A stretch of 64,000 nucleotides of DNA, taken from the NCBI GenBank assembly GCA_029962745.1, contig CM057154.1, forward strand, positions 21,456,276 to 21,520,275. The letters run 5' to 3'. The position numbers were made by a program, and so were the translations under genes. The stretch comes from Echinometra lucunter. Taxonomy: Eukaryota > Echinodermata > Echinoidea > Camarodonta > Echinometridae. Under the pieces are notes generated by a model, which did no database searches, was not told the origin of the DNA, and saw only the letters and a list, made by a program, of their open reading frames with translations. This document shows, piece by piece, positions 35,065 to 46,379 of the stretch; positions within the stretch are counted from its first letter, which is position 1; each line of letters begins with the position of its first letter.

Positions 35065-35320
35065 CAATAAACAAAGCTCTGTGGTATAAATTGCTAAAGA
35101 GACTAATGGTTCCTGAATCCTATACAAGATGTCCTGGCTTCAATCCCTACTTGGTGCTTACATCCTCGGGCAAGGTGTTTTACCAGCATGTCCCTCTGAA
35201 CTCAGGTGTATTAACTACGTACCTGGCAAAGCTGGGATTATAATAATGGCCCTCAGGGTAATTTAGAAGGGCATGTGAGATTACCCTGAGAAAAGGGGCT
35301 TTACTTTTTAAAAATGAAAT
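35065..35320 (+). mobile_element. diverged tRNA-derived SINE
   Basis: Head with CTCTGTGGTATAAATTGCTA and GGCTTCAATCCCTAC as eroded A and B boxes. The body has CATCCTCGGGCAAGGTGTTT and GTACCTGGCAAAGCTGGGAT. Confidence 0.65.
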
Positions 35321-35529
35321 TTCACAACTACTTTAAAAGCAAATAAATAAATAAATAAATTATGGACAATTGTTAGAGAGAAAAGACGATATTAATGCAA
35401 CTCTATATTTATCAACTCCATCCCATCTTACGTAGGCTGCTGCCTGTATTAACTTGTTTAGCTTTAGGTGGTTTATGAAATTTTACCATAGTGATCTGTA
35501 TCTTATATACCATCAGCATGATTTTAAAA

Positions 35530-35665
35530 AATCCTTTGAAATGCCAGAGCGCCTTAATGGCGGCCTTGCAAAAGAGCCGGGGTAATAACAGTGAAGCGCC
35601 AGGAATGCCAATTCAGACGGACATGAGCGCTATATATACAAGAACCAACTATTATTATTATCATC
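35530..35665 (+). mobile_element. SINE 3' fragment
   Basis: GCCTTAATGGCGGCCTTGCA, AAGAGCCGGGGTAATAACAG, GACATGAGCGCTATATATAC and ending ATTATTA match the 3' half of the SINE at 22484. Confidence 0.7.
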
Positions 35666-36508
35666 ATTTCAGTTATCATTATTATTATTATTATTATAAT
35701 TACTATCATTGTTATTTTTATATCTCTCATTTTTCCCTTAATCGCTTGCAAGTAATATGATTCTTATCATCGATATCCAAATCTACAGCATGCAGACTGT
35801 AGGTTGTCTGATCAGATCTACCGTTGTGTATAAATCTAATCCCCCCAAAAGGTGGTGCATAGCACTATTTCCCACTCCATGTCCTCTCGCACCTGTCATT
35901 TTATCATTAATCGCCTCTGGCTCGACCTAAATCCCGAACGTCCAAAACTTAGCAACAAACGACAACCGCAAGGATGGCATTTCAGCACCTAGGGCCAGAT
36001 CAGTACTTATGTCATGCTATATGCCGCTAAAGGGAAGCGCGGAAATTACATGGGCTGAATCGATCAATTTTCAGGTTTCACTGACTTCTGTCATTGCTAG
36101 TTGGCCTTTTTTTTTTTTTTTTGAGTGGGCACTCACTTCAAAATGTTGTCAAAATAACAAGATGGCCTCACATCAATCGTTTCAAGAGGAGTTTCTTAAA
36201 AAGGTACTCTATCCATTGGCGTAGTTTTGGTTAAGCCGTTTAGGGGGAATTGCTATTAAGGGGGCGGGGGATGGGCAAGAGCCTTACTGTGTGGATGAAA
36301 TGCGAGAAAAACAATGATTTCATGAGGTAGGGTGTTCAAGGGAGTCACATCATTTTCTCTTCATGTTGCCTTCGCCCGCCTCGACCTTCCCGCTCATTCT
36401 CGTTATTTAAAACCCCTTTCCTCTTCTCCGTTCAAGGGAGGGAGAGGCAAGTGCCCCCGTAGGCACCTACCCCTCTCACCTGCCATTACTGTAGACAGGT
36501 CCTCATAC

Positions 36509-36530
36509 GGGGGGGGGGGGGGGGGGGGGG
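36509..36530. repeat. G22 homopolymer
   Basis: Twenty-two consecutive G residues, flanked by sequence resembling eroded hAT-like ends (CATTGGCGTAG near 36213; CTATACGCCCCTG near 36619). Confidence 0.85.
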
Positions 36531-37104
36531 TGATTCAACCATTGATACATATCGATATGCACACACATATATACATCCACTTCAAAAAAACGGGGATGCA
36601 TTCCCCATCTCCCCCGCTATACGCCCCTGTCACCTGCTCACTCAAGCCATGTCCATCAGCATCTTGTTTCCTGCATCCGGCCTCACTTTGTTTACAGTCT
36701 CTAGCACCAGAAATATTTTTTCCACCTGTGTACATTTCGCTTGCATGCATGGAGGCTTAATTTCCTGCAATCTAATCAATCTTAGAAACTTGAACGTCAT
36801 TGTGCAGATTAATCCATCGCGAAAAGGTGACAGCACGTATAGATTTCATTTGTATTTTCATAAAGTCATGTGACATTTATATATAATATTTATTTGTATT
36901 TTCATAAAGTTTTTAGCGTAATCCACTTGATATTGTTCATTTTTACTGTATTTATCATTGTATTTTAATGTTGCATGTTATTTCTATGTCATCATATGAT
37001 TTTGTTTTGTGCAAATTTGTATATATTTGTGTTTTTAAATATGACAGTGCCTTATGGAAGACCAGATTTTAATCTGAATGAGATACCCTGTATAAATATT
37101 ATGA

Positions 37105-37186
37105 ATTAAATAAATAGATCGATAGATAGATAAATAAACAAACAAATAAATAAATAAATAAATAAATAAATAAATGAATAAATAAA
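37105..37186. repeat. (AAAT)n/(GATA)n microsatellite
   Basis: AAATA and GATAGATA units over about 80 bp. Confidence 0.9.
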
Positions 37187-37379
37187 TGTGTTTATAGTAA
37201 TAATTTTGAAGAGCATCAGCATGGAGAAGAAGAAACGTCATTTCTTAACCCATATACAGGATCTAGCAATACATGGTTTTCTTAATAGCTATATTTAATC
37301 AGTTTTCCCTTCTCAAATAAGCAGCAACCATCTTTGGTTACCTCTCTATAACTATGGTTTGAAAAAAATTAAACTTTAT

Positions 37380-37920
37380 ATGAACCAGTTTGAATGAAAA
37401 TAGCAAAATTATACAGAAAACTTGCATTCTGATACGCGAAAATAGTAATTATATATTTCAAACTGATTGATAGTTTAGTGGATATAGGGATAAGTAATTC
37501 ACTCTTATTGGAGAATGACAATGTACTGCATTTGGAAATCTTACTTAATTTTTCAGTGAATTTTTCTATTTATGTTCATATACAATGTAGTTCCTACAGC
37601 ATTCTAGATCCAAAGACACTATATAAGTGTCACTAATGGCCCGTTGAGATAAGACCCGACAAACCCCCTCGACATTTTTAGTGTACAAGTCAATGGGATA
37701 TTTAAAAAAAAGCGGGGAAAAAGAGGAAAATTTTTGCCTCCTGGTGGCAAAAAGCTGTGGACCAATCAAATTTTGTCTGCGCAACTTTTGACAAAAATCA
37801 GTGTTGTGGTTAACCACACCATATCTGAACGCTAAGAATGTCGTGGGGGTTAGTCGCGGGGGTTTGTCGCGTCATATCTGAACAAGCCTTGAAAGGGGAC
37901 ACTGTAGCTATGCATTAATA
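37380..37920 (+). repeat. dispersed repeat, second copy, interrupted by an inverted-repeat element
   Basis: TGTACTGCATTTGGAAAT, TTTTTCAGTGAATTTTTC, GTTCCTACAGCATTCT and GGGGACACTGTAGCTATG follow the block order of 33270-33550. About 260 bp (37630-37895) absent from the other copy is inserted before the last block. Confidence 0.65.
37630..37895. mobile_element. MITE with imperfect 35-bp inverted repeats inserted in a dispersed repeat
   Basis: The left end, GGCCCGTTGAGATAAGACCC and GACAAACCCCC, is mirrored by the right end (reverse complement AGGCTTGTTCAGATATGACG and CGACAAACCCCC). The insertion is confirmed by the uninterrupted paralogous copy at 33270-33550. Confidence 0.7.
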
Positions 37921-39235
37921 CAGGGGCGGATCCGGATTCTTTCAACGAGGGGTACATGCCTTCTAACATGGGATGAGTAAAATGCATATAACTCGGGTTC
38001 ATAAAAAAAGACTTATCATGTATACTTGTTTGATATTTTCCAAAACAATATTGGGTGCAAATAAAATTTCAAACAAACATATATAATATGAACTGTAGCC
38101 AACACTATAGGTAAGTATTACCTAAAAGTGAGTAAACTTCTGCTCAACAAAATCTGCATGTTACCCTTTTTACCCAAGTTGGGTAAAATTTCACCAAAAT
38201 CAAAAGAGTGTTAGTAAAAATGTGCTGAAGACCTCAGAATAAAGCGAAAATGAATTTGATAAAACAAAAGCAAAACAAAAGGATTTTCCAGAAACCAAAT
38301 CTAGCCAAAAGAATAGTACCCATCCTTCTTTTGGCCGGGGATGGGGGGGGGGGGGGGTGGTCAAAAGGTAATGTTTTTTATTACTCTGCTGTGTTCAAGA
38401 TATTCTTTTTCACAATGGTTAGTAGCTCTTCAATAAAAACCTTCTGGTAAAGATACATGGCATTATCATCGTGGTTATTCAAATAATGTGCTTTTATGGA
38501 AAGAAGTGCGTCAGTCACGCAGTAAACTGAAATAAGTAAAAGGTGGGAAATATTGATCGGGAGTTCAAGGGTTCACACTTAAGTCTCTCAAAGTTTTAAT
38601 CGAAGTTCAAAAATATGAATAGGCCTATACTGTAAAGCATTCCCCTCCATTTAATCCGCGATGGACTGTAAATTGGCATATAATGAAATAGAAGGTTAAA
38701 TGTTATTGATTTGAATCATCAACCTTGCCAACTTGAAAGCCAAGTAGATAACAAACGTCAAACCTAATGTGTCTGTTTGCAATTTGATTCATGCTATGAA
38801 AAAAAGGTGTTTCCCCCTTTTGAATTCCATCAATACTGCAGGGTTTGAATCCAAGTCCGTTATTCCCTTCGTCATAGCATTTTGTCTATAGTTGTCTCTC
38901 TTGGTTACCGCATGGAATAGCCCGAATAGCCCTACACGATTGATCTGGAAATTCACTATAAAGGTTTGGCATGCTTGGAGAATTAAACAGATCGTTTCAT
39001 CGTAAGAAAATTAGCCAGAAGACACATGATACGAAAGGAAAAGAGTAGCCTCTGGCTGTTTTGGGACTAGGTAACACTACGTATATAGTCAAGGACTTTT
39101 TTCACTCACATGTAATCAATATCTACAGAAAAGCTTCGTAGGACATGTTAAAAGCAAGGCCTTTCGGTTTAATTTACAGTGCTGAGAATCTAATTATTCG
39201 TGCCAAGGGCGTCAGTGATCACTTTGTATAAATCG
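37921..39235. other. intergenic sequence with one hAT-like terminus
   Basis: CAGGGGCGGATCCGG at 37921 resembles the terminal repeat of the hAT-like elements in this window, but no matching right end was identified. A G run lies at about 38343-38357. No gene seen. Confidence 0.4.
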
Positions 39236-39239
39236 CAGA

Positions 39240-39478
39240 TGAGAGAGAGATACAGAGGAGGAGAGAATAGAGAGAGGGAGGAAAGAGAGAGGGGATGGAG
39301 AAGGAGGAGAAGAAGAAGAAGAAGAAGAAGAAAAAGAAGAAGAAGAAGAAGAAGAAGGAGAAGAAGAAGAAGAAGAAGAAGAGAAAGAACAACAACAACA
39401 AAACATCAGCAACAAGAAGAACAATATCATTCAAGAACAAGATGGATGAGGAGGAGGCGGAGGAGGTGGAGGAGGATA
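39240..39478. repeat. (GA)n/(AAG)n/(GAG)n purine microsatellite
   Basis: About 240 bp of purine-only triplets and dinucleotides on the + strand. Confidence 0.95.
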
Positions 39479-39734
39479 TGACAAGACTTCCGTGACATCC
39501 TACAGCTGAATTAGCCCCCATATTCTAATAGACATTCCTCTATATGAGATATGATTTTTATTTCGCTCCTAGTACTCTAAACTTGGAGATGTATGACTGT
39601 TATTTGGATTTCGAGAGCTTTATTGCCTGAAGTGATTTCAATTACCAAAACGCTTTCAAGTTTGACAAGCAGTAGAGCGTTTCTGAATCTGCCAATTAAT
39701 CATTTAACAAGTTATCGCGGAGACAAAGTAGAGT

Positions 39735-41159
39735 CAGTGGCGTATCTACGGAGGGGGGGGGGGCTGGGGCAAGTGCCCCTGGCAGAACTTTGAGGGGCCG
39801 CACAAAACGAAAAAAAACGCAAAAAGAAAAAGGGAAGAAAAAGGAAAAGGAAGAAAACAAGGAAGAGGAAGAAAACCATATTTTAAATGATTTTGCGCGC
39901 CCCTCCCCCCATTTGCAGTTTCAGTGCATCAGAAATTGAGTTTTTGAGGATTTAAAGTCCATAAAAAAAATTACAAAGCTCGGTCGCTTTGCTCCCTCGC
40001 ATGACCATTTCCTCTCAGAATCTCCTAATTTCACGCCCTATATAATCATGACAATAGTTCTTAAGCTTTTGAAAAGGGGTTCAGAATTTCAAAAATAATG
40101 ATGCAATAATTGTCGTTTAATTGCTCGCTTTCATGTGAGTTTCATCCGTCTCTTGCTAAATACTGCTCCCCCAGCTGCCCAGTGTGGCCTAATACAGCAT
40201 TTGCGAAGTTTGAAAGAAATCTAAACCTTTTGTTCCCTTGCTATTAAAATCAGGTTTCGACTATTTCTCAAGGGTTTTCCTAATTTTTCTCCAAATTTTA
40301 AAACTGAGAAAATAGAAAACCCTTGAACTCCCGATCAATATACTGATATCTAATTTCGATCTTCTCTACCGTTTAATTTCAGTGGTCAAGTGCCAAATTT
40401 CCTGGGTAAAAATGCGCAAGAAATGGCGTTTCAACGGATTAACATTTAAAAAAATTCTTCTCTTGGTCGCTTCGCTCCCTCGCTTGTACCATAATGTCAG
40501 TGGCGGCAAAACGAAAACAGAAGCTTTGCCCCCCAGTTGCCCCCCCCCCAGAAATTTTGTAAATAAGTAGATGTTGTCATAAGCATCATATTCAAGCTGT
40601 GAAGTGCTTTAAAATACCATTTTCCGCTCTTCAAAACTTCGAATGAAAACAAAAAAGTGGTTATTTTTGGCTCGCTCGCTCGTCATATTTTAAAATTTCT
40701 TTTCTAAAATGCGATTAAAAACAAGAAAAGTAGCCATTTTTGGCTCGCTCACTTCCCTCGCTCGTCTTATTTCAGAATATTTATTCGAAAATGCGATTAA
40801 AAACCAAAAAAGACCGGTTATTTTTTGTTTGCTTGCTTCGCTCGCTCGCAAAATTGATATTAAAATGTGTGTAAAAGGAAAAAAAATCCAAAAATTCAAT
40901 TATCCCTCCCCCCACTCCTCAAAGTGGACTTACGCTGGCGACTAAAACTCACGCTTCACGCTCGATTTTTCCATACACGCAAAAAAAAAATTGACTGCCC
41001 CTGCCCCCCAACATTTTCTTTTGTCCTCCATTTGCCCCCCCCCACTTTAACAATCCTGGTGCCGCCACTGCATAATGTAGATACGTTTGGGCACTTGAGA
41101 GGGGGGGGGGGCAACTTAATTGTTTGCCCAGGGCGCCATAATACCTAGATACGCCACTG
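39735..41159. mobile_element. hAT-like non-autonomous element, about 1.4 kb, host of a nested element
   Basis: It begins CAGTGGCGTATCTA and ends with the exact reverse complement TAGATACGCCACTG. ACAAAGTAGAGT occurs directly before the left end (39723-39734) and again eight bases after the right end (41168-41179), consistent with an insertion duplication plus a short extra segment. The interior is rich in poly-G and poly-C, AAAA tracts and repeated TCGCT(T/C)GCT phrases. No transposase is recognisable. Confidence 0.8.
40498..41070. mobile_element. hAT non-autonomous element nested in 39735-41159
   Basis: Termini CAGTGGCGGCA and TGCCGCCACTG are exact inverted repeats. CATAATGT occurs immediately outside both ends (40490-40497 and 41071-41078), a perfect 8-bp target duplication diagnostic of hAT insertion. 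The 573-bp interior has no coding capacity and carries repeats of GGCTCGCTC. Confidence 0.9.
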
Positions 41160-41367
41160 GGCTAAATACAAAGTAGAGTTCTTGAAAAGATGAAAGGTGA
41201 CTCGTGAGATTTCTTAATCCTTTCTTATGTCACTTTGGAAGAATATCACAGGTAAAATAAATTTTAGTTTCTTTGAAAGATTTCTCTCCAAATACCCTCA
41301 TAGGCAAAAATACGATGAGAAATTGCTGATATCTTTGAACCAAAGATGCATGCCACATTATCATGTG

Positions 41368-41724
41368 CATAGGCGGCGATCCTGGGGGGACGGGGGGGGG
41401 GGGGGACATGTCCCCCCCCCCCTCGATTTTTTCGGGGGGGGATCGTCCCCCCTCGATTTTAAAGCTTAATATATTATTTTTCAATTTTGAGTCAGCTGAC
41501 CAACTTTAGGCCAACCGTTTAAATATTTGATAGGCCTAGAATGCATTTTGATGGCAAAATCAGGCTTCTTTTCATTATTTTCTGCGATAATTTTTTAGCT
41601 CGCTCGCTTCGCTCGCTCGCATAATATCAGTTATCCCCCTCTCACTTTTTGAAACATATTTTCGGCGGAGCCCTTCCGGGTTTCCGCCCCCCCCCCCACT
41701 CGTGACATGAAATCGCCGCCACTG
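41368..41724. mobile_element. hAT non-autonomous element, 357 bp
   Basis: Begins CATAGGCGGCGATCC; the right end in reverse complement is CAGTGGCGGCGATTT. ATCATGTG flanks both sides (41360-41367 and 41725-41732), a perfect 8-bp duplication. The interior shares TTTTGATGGCAAAAT and CTCGCTCGCTTCGCTCG with 17720-18013. Confidence 0.9.
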
Positions 41725-42095
41725 ATCATGTGTGCAGTCCCACATGCAGTGACTGATTGGGATTTTCACCATAAGGTCTGTTGCCAATGCATATGGTACA
41801 GATAATACAAGTTCATATGACAAGCAGTAGACGGTCAAGTAGTTGAGCAATGAGAAGATATATGTAAGTCTTAAAGACATGGAAAGTCATACGACCACTT
41901 TGGAAAAGGGTGCGGGGTGGAGGCGTTGGACGATATTTTAGAAGAGAATAACTGAATAACGGCAGATATCCAAAATGCAAAACCATGATATGTCCTAATT
42001 TTTTAATGTTATTCACAAAAGTAATAATAACTGTGATTGCAGAGCCCTGTTGGAGAACAGTATAACACTGAAGAAGAGACTACCTTGCAAGACAT

Positions 42096-42400
42096 ATTAT
42101 TGTTGTTATTATCATTATCATCAATATTAATATTATTCAAATTCAAATTCAAATTCATAATTATTCATTTCCAATAGAAAGTAAATACTGTTATTATTAT
42201 CATCATTATTATCATTATTATTATCATCATTATTATTATTATCATCATCATTATTGCTATTATTATTCAAATTTAAATTCAAATTCATATTTATTCATTT
42301 CCAACAGAAAGTAAATACTGTTATTGTTATTATTATCATTATTGTTTATTGTTATTATTATTATCATTATCATTATTGTTACTATAATTATTATTATTTT
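42096..42400. repeat. (ATT/ATC)n microsatellite with a 130-bp tandem duplication
   Basis: CATTTCCAA(T/C)AGAAAGTAAA preceded by AAATTCAAATTC-type units occurs at about 42168 and 42298, each followed by ATT/ATC triplets. Confidence 0.85.
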
Positions 42401-42894
42401 AGCAACATTAGTTACGTGCCCTAGAATTTTATGATTTGCAAAGGAGTTGTCAGTGCCCTCCCCTGCCCAATCTGGTGCGACGACCGTGTTTAAGACAGTA
42501 CGTGCATTATGTGGGTGGTTGCATCCAGTCTAATTCTTATCTTCGTCTACTGTTAATCAATCCCGAAGGTCTAGCTGAATTAGTTGTGCCCTTGAATACT
42601 GTCCGTGCATTTCGATGTATTGTTAGTGGACATGACATTGACAGTTTGGGGTGTAATTAAGATGATGGAAACTTGATCAAGGTCACAGAGGTGAAAGTAC
42701 AAATTAGCATTCCCGTTTCTAGAGGGCCATTTTCAGAAAGATGGGGCTATTCTGGGAAAATAATTTCATCTCGCCGGTCAAAAAGAGGGAATTGTGGAAT
42801 AACTGATCATGTTAAATAAATCAGCAAAGCATATCAGGATCTGTTGCATTCAGTAACGAGATTGCCTTAATGGGGCCACCTGCTCCTTCTTTAC

Positions 42895-42972
42895 ATAAAG
42901 AGAGAGAGGGAGGAGAGAGAGACAGACAGACAGAGATAGACAGACAGACAGAGAGAGAGAGGGAGAGGGGGA
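42895..42972. repeat. (GA)n/(GACA)n microsatellite
   Basis: GAGAGA and GACAGACAGA arrays. Confidence 0.9.
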
Positions 42973-43155
42973 GAAAACGAGCAGCGGATAATATACACTC
43001 AACTGATATTAGCATTTAACGATTTGACGGAGTATTTTCCTCAGATTCAAAGGCAAACAATGTATAAGATCTAAACAGCTTAGATTTCTATCCACAGCAG
43101 TTTAATGAACTCGACCATTACCTATTGAAGTATGCCACGGGGTAGTGACTTGGCC

Positions 43156-43752
43156 TTTAGAGGAGAATGAAACCCTGGGAAAATATCCGTTTTATGAAAA
43201 GAGAGGATATAGAGAGAAGCAATGTAAGAAAAAAAAATCCAATGAAATTCGTTACAAAATGAGAAAGTTATGAAAATTTGAAAGGACTCACTTTGCTTTC
43301 TATGGCTGTCCTCAAATTGGCAATGTTGCTTCAAAATGGCAGGTTTTCGTGGACAACTCTTAATGATTATGTTTTGTACATAAATTTCACATTTTCTCCA
43401 TTATCTCCAAAGATGCTGCTTGTCTCTTCGTGAATTCAACATACGTTGTGTCAAATACATTTTCCCGTGATATATCTTGAGTTAAGAAGGAGAAAGGCTG
43501 CACCTTGAGAGATAATGGAAGAAAGATGAAATTTTGTGTACAAAACATTAAGAGTTGTCCACAGAAACCTGCCATTTTTGAAGCAACATTGCCAATTTGA
43601 GGATAGCCATAGATAGTAAATCGAGACTTTTCAAACTTTCAAAACTTACTAATTTTGTAACTGATTCTGATGGAAATTTTTTTAAACTGCTTCTCTCTAT
43701 CTTCTCTTTTCACTAAAATTGATTTTTTTTTTTCTCAGGGTTTTGGTTCCCT
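43156..43752. mobile_element. long-TIR DNA element, copy 2
   Basis: Same family as 24784-25420, with colinear blocks GGTTACAAAATGAGAAAGTT-like, CCTCAAATTGGCAATGTTGC, TGATATATCTTGAG and GAGAGATAATGG. Arms are imperfect inverted repeats of each other. TTAA is intact at the right edge (43753-43756); the left edge reads TTTA, a likely mutation. Confidence 0.8.
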
Positions 43753-44089
43753 TTAACAATGAACGGCCAGTAAATACTAAGGCAAATTTAATCTGGCGAC
43801 TGCATGGTTCCCGCACTGTTTGGAGCGGTTTTCGTGAAGGAAATGTGACGTCATGCCGAAGTGATGAATGATGAATGAGGAATGATTTTAATAAATCTCA
43901 ACTCACGAGCACTTTCCCCATTTAAAAACCATGTTACAAGTCGTTGTCTTCAAATCATTTCGTATCGCAGGAATTCTTTTCTCAGAAAATAGCGCGATGC
44001 CGTCTAAACTTGCCGTATTCCCCACAGTCGTATAATCATAATCATTAGCCAACACAAATCTCTATCTCTCTCTCTATTTAGGTATTTAT

Positions 44090-44220
<131 letters not shown>

Positions 44221-44340
44221 TTTTTCTCCCCTTTCCCGTATCCATGATGATTGTATCCTACTATAAATTTAAATTTCCAATTTTCTTTCTCTCTCCCCCT
44301 CTCTGTTTTTTCATACCCCATCTGCTACCATCCCCTCCAC

Positions 44341-44341
44341 A

Positions 44342-44388
<47 letters not shown>

Positions 44389-44389
44389 G
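44341..44389. repeat. (CT)n microsatellite
   Basis: CT dinucleotides with CTTT interruptions. Confidence 0.9.
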
Positions 44390-44399
44390 CGTGTATATT

Positions 44400-45900
44400 T
44401 ACATACTGGAGACGTCTATAATTATCTTCCCCTGAAACAAACTCCCTATTCTCCTTGTACCTTATCTTTAAGCATATAATTTGATGAATATACATCATCA
44501 TTTTTTTTTTGTTGTAATTCATCCCTATTTTTTGCCTCTTATCTCTTTTACTATGTCTTTCCTCATCCTTTATGTTTTTCCCACGCATCTTCAATCACCG
44601 CCCAGCCTTTATAAATTTTGTTTTCCCTTCTTGTCTTCGTCAGTTGCCTTCATGTAATGATTTTTCTTCTCTATCATACCTGTCATATCAGACCATCCAT
44701 TAACCTTCTAATTTTCTTATATTTTCTTTTGAAATCTAATATCCCTTTCAAGACCAATATCACTTGTACTTAAAATCGACGACATGCACTTTAAATTGTC
44801 ATTCCGATTGAATTAGAGTGCCGTTTTATATGGGCTAATTGATTTTCTATATCTTCTGTACAGACATGACAGAGAGGGAAGGGGACGAACTCAGTTATTT
44901 TTTATTGTTTCTTTTTTACCTCTGAGCAGATGTTCTGAGGCACGATTCTCTCGTAAGATATGAAACGTTTCTTTAGTGTCTCGCGTTAAATTTCCCCGAA
45001 GTACTTCATGCTAACAATTCCCATGTGTGCTCCAATGTGGCGGGAACGACACAGACAGGTCACCGCCGGGCACTGGTTCGTTAACTCATCAGGTTTCGCC
45101 ATGTTTATGAACGATCACGTGACGCAATGGGTGAAGCATGGCTGGGAGCATACCTTAATGTATCCCAGTCGCACTTCCAAAGCGATTCCAAGTCGACTAT
45201 GTACCGATATCTTTTCGGTCATTCGGGGTAATGTATTATTCCTTCTGTTGACGGGCTGGTGTCGGTCCCGGAGGAATAATGCCGAATGCTGTCTTGCAAT
45301 ATATCTTTGACAGATAGGCCTATTATGTAATAGTTGTTAAAAATGATTCATCATAATCACAGAAGAGTAATCGTGCACTGTTCAGCCTTGAATATTAATA
45401 TTATTACAAACTGTAAAAAAAAAAACTTTGCCGACAATGATAATCAAGAGTACACTGATATTGGTAGGCCTACCTGCATTACATAAACCGGTTGCATCAG
45501 AATTTAAAGATTACTAGTTTCGATATGAGGATACTTCAAGCAGTATAATTTTTTTTCAAGAGACATTGCTACATGTTATTCTTTAAATGAGTACAAAATG
45601 AGGAAATGAAATCAGTTCACATTTGACATGTTTTACATTTCATTTTACCAGAACTCAACGTTCTACTTAATCCTTTCATTCTCTAGGTTAGTGACAGATC
45701 ACGTGACGTGTTGGAGAAAACATAAAGAAGCGGGCACACACAGAGAACCAATGACTGTGTTGTTCTTCTTGTGTCTTTCGTCTCCACAGACCTTTTATCT
45801 AATTTAGATTAATTCTTTTCATAAAGGTTAATAACCATGCAATTTGAATGAGTGCATCATGCCGAGTGACTTGTACAGACCTTGGTCTTGGAGAGGTTGG
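44400..45900. other. intergenic sequence, no gene confirmed
   Basis: A less AT-rich patch at about 45000-45310 holds a 100-codon ORF (start MLTIPMCAPMW) with no recognised domain, no family motif and no clear splice context. It is recorded here and not called a gene. Confidence 0.35.

Positions 45901-45903
<3 letters not shown>

Positions 45904-45934
<31 letters not shown>
45904..45934. repeat. G31 homopolymer
   Basis: Thirty-one consecutive G residues, the longest mononucleotide G run seen in the window. Its true length is uncertain, as homopolymers are poorly assembled. Confidence 0.85.
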
Positions 45935-45935
<1 letters not shown>

Positions 45936-46304
45936 AGGGAGGTCGCAGAACATCTCAGCTTATGATTTTCCATGGAACCGGAAATAACTTTTTCGAGGGT
46001 CCTTGTTGGAGCATTTTCTTAAATAATTCCATGCGTTTCTCAAAAGCAATCGTACCTTATTGGCGACTTTCTAGAGAAAACATTACATGCAATATACCCC
46101 TTATTGGCAGAGATCAGCAACCACGTCGCATACTATCTCTCACTGAATTAGAAAATTATAGCTCTTTCTTCCTGGGTCTATCTGAAAGCACTCGCATATT
46201 TCCAATTAGATAATTACGCAAAATTTTCTGCTTGCAAGATTTTGACAAGATTATTAATTATTCTTAATGCTTCAATCGATCACTTCTTTCTGATACATTT
46301 ATCA

Positions 46305-46372
46305 GTTCTCTCTCTCTCTCTTTCTCTCTCTCTCTCCCTCTCTCACTCTCTCTCTCTCTCTCTCTCTCTCTT
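46305..46372. repeat. (CT)n microsatellite
   Basis: CT dinucleotides with CTTT and CTCC interruptions. Confidence 0.9.
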
Positions 46373-46379
46373 CCAGTCC

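Noticed and set aside
36213..36632. Possible further hAT-like element (CATTGGCGTAG ... CTATACGCCCCTG)
   Set aside because: The ends are weakly similar and no target duplication was found.
45008..45310. 100-codon ORF starting MLTIPMCAPMW
   Set aside because: Less AT-rich than its surroundings and worth a search, but no motif or splice evidence; recorded only in the region entry.
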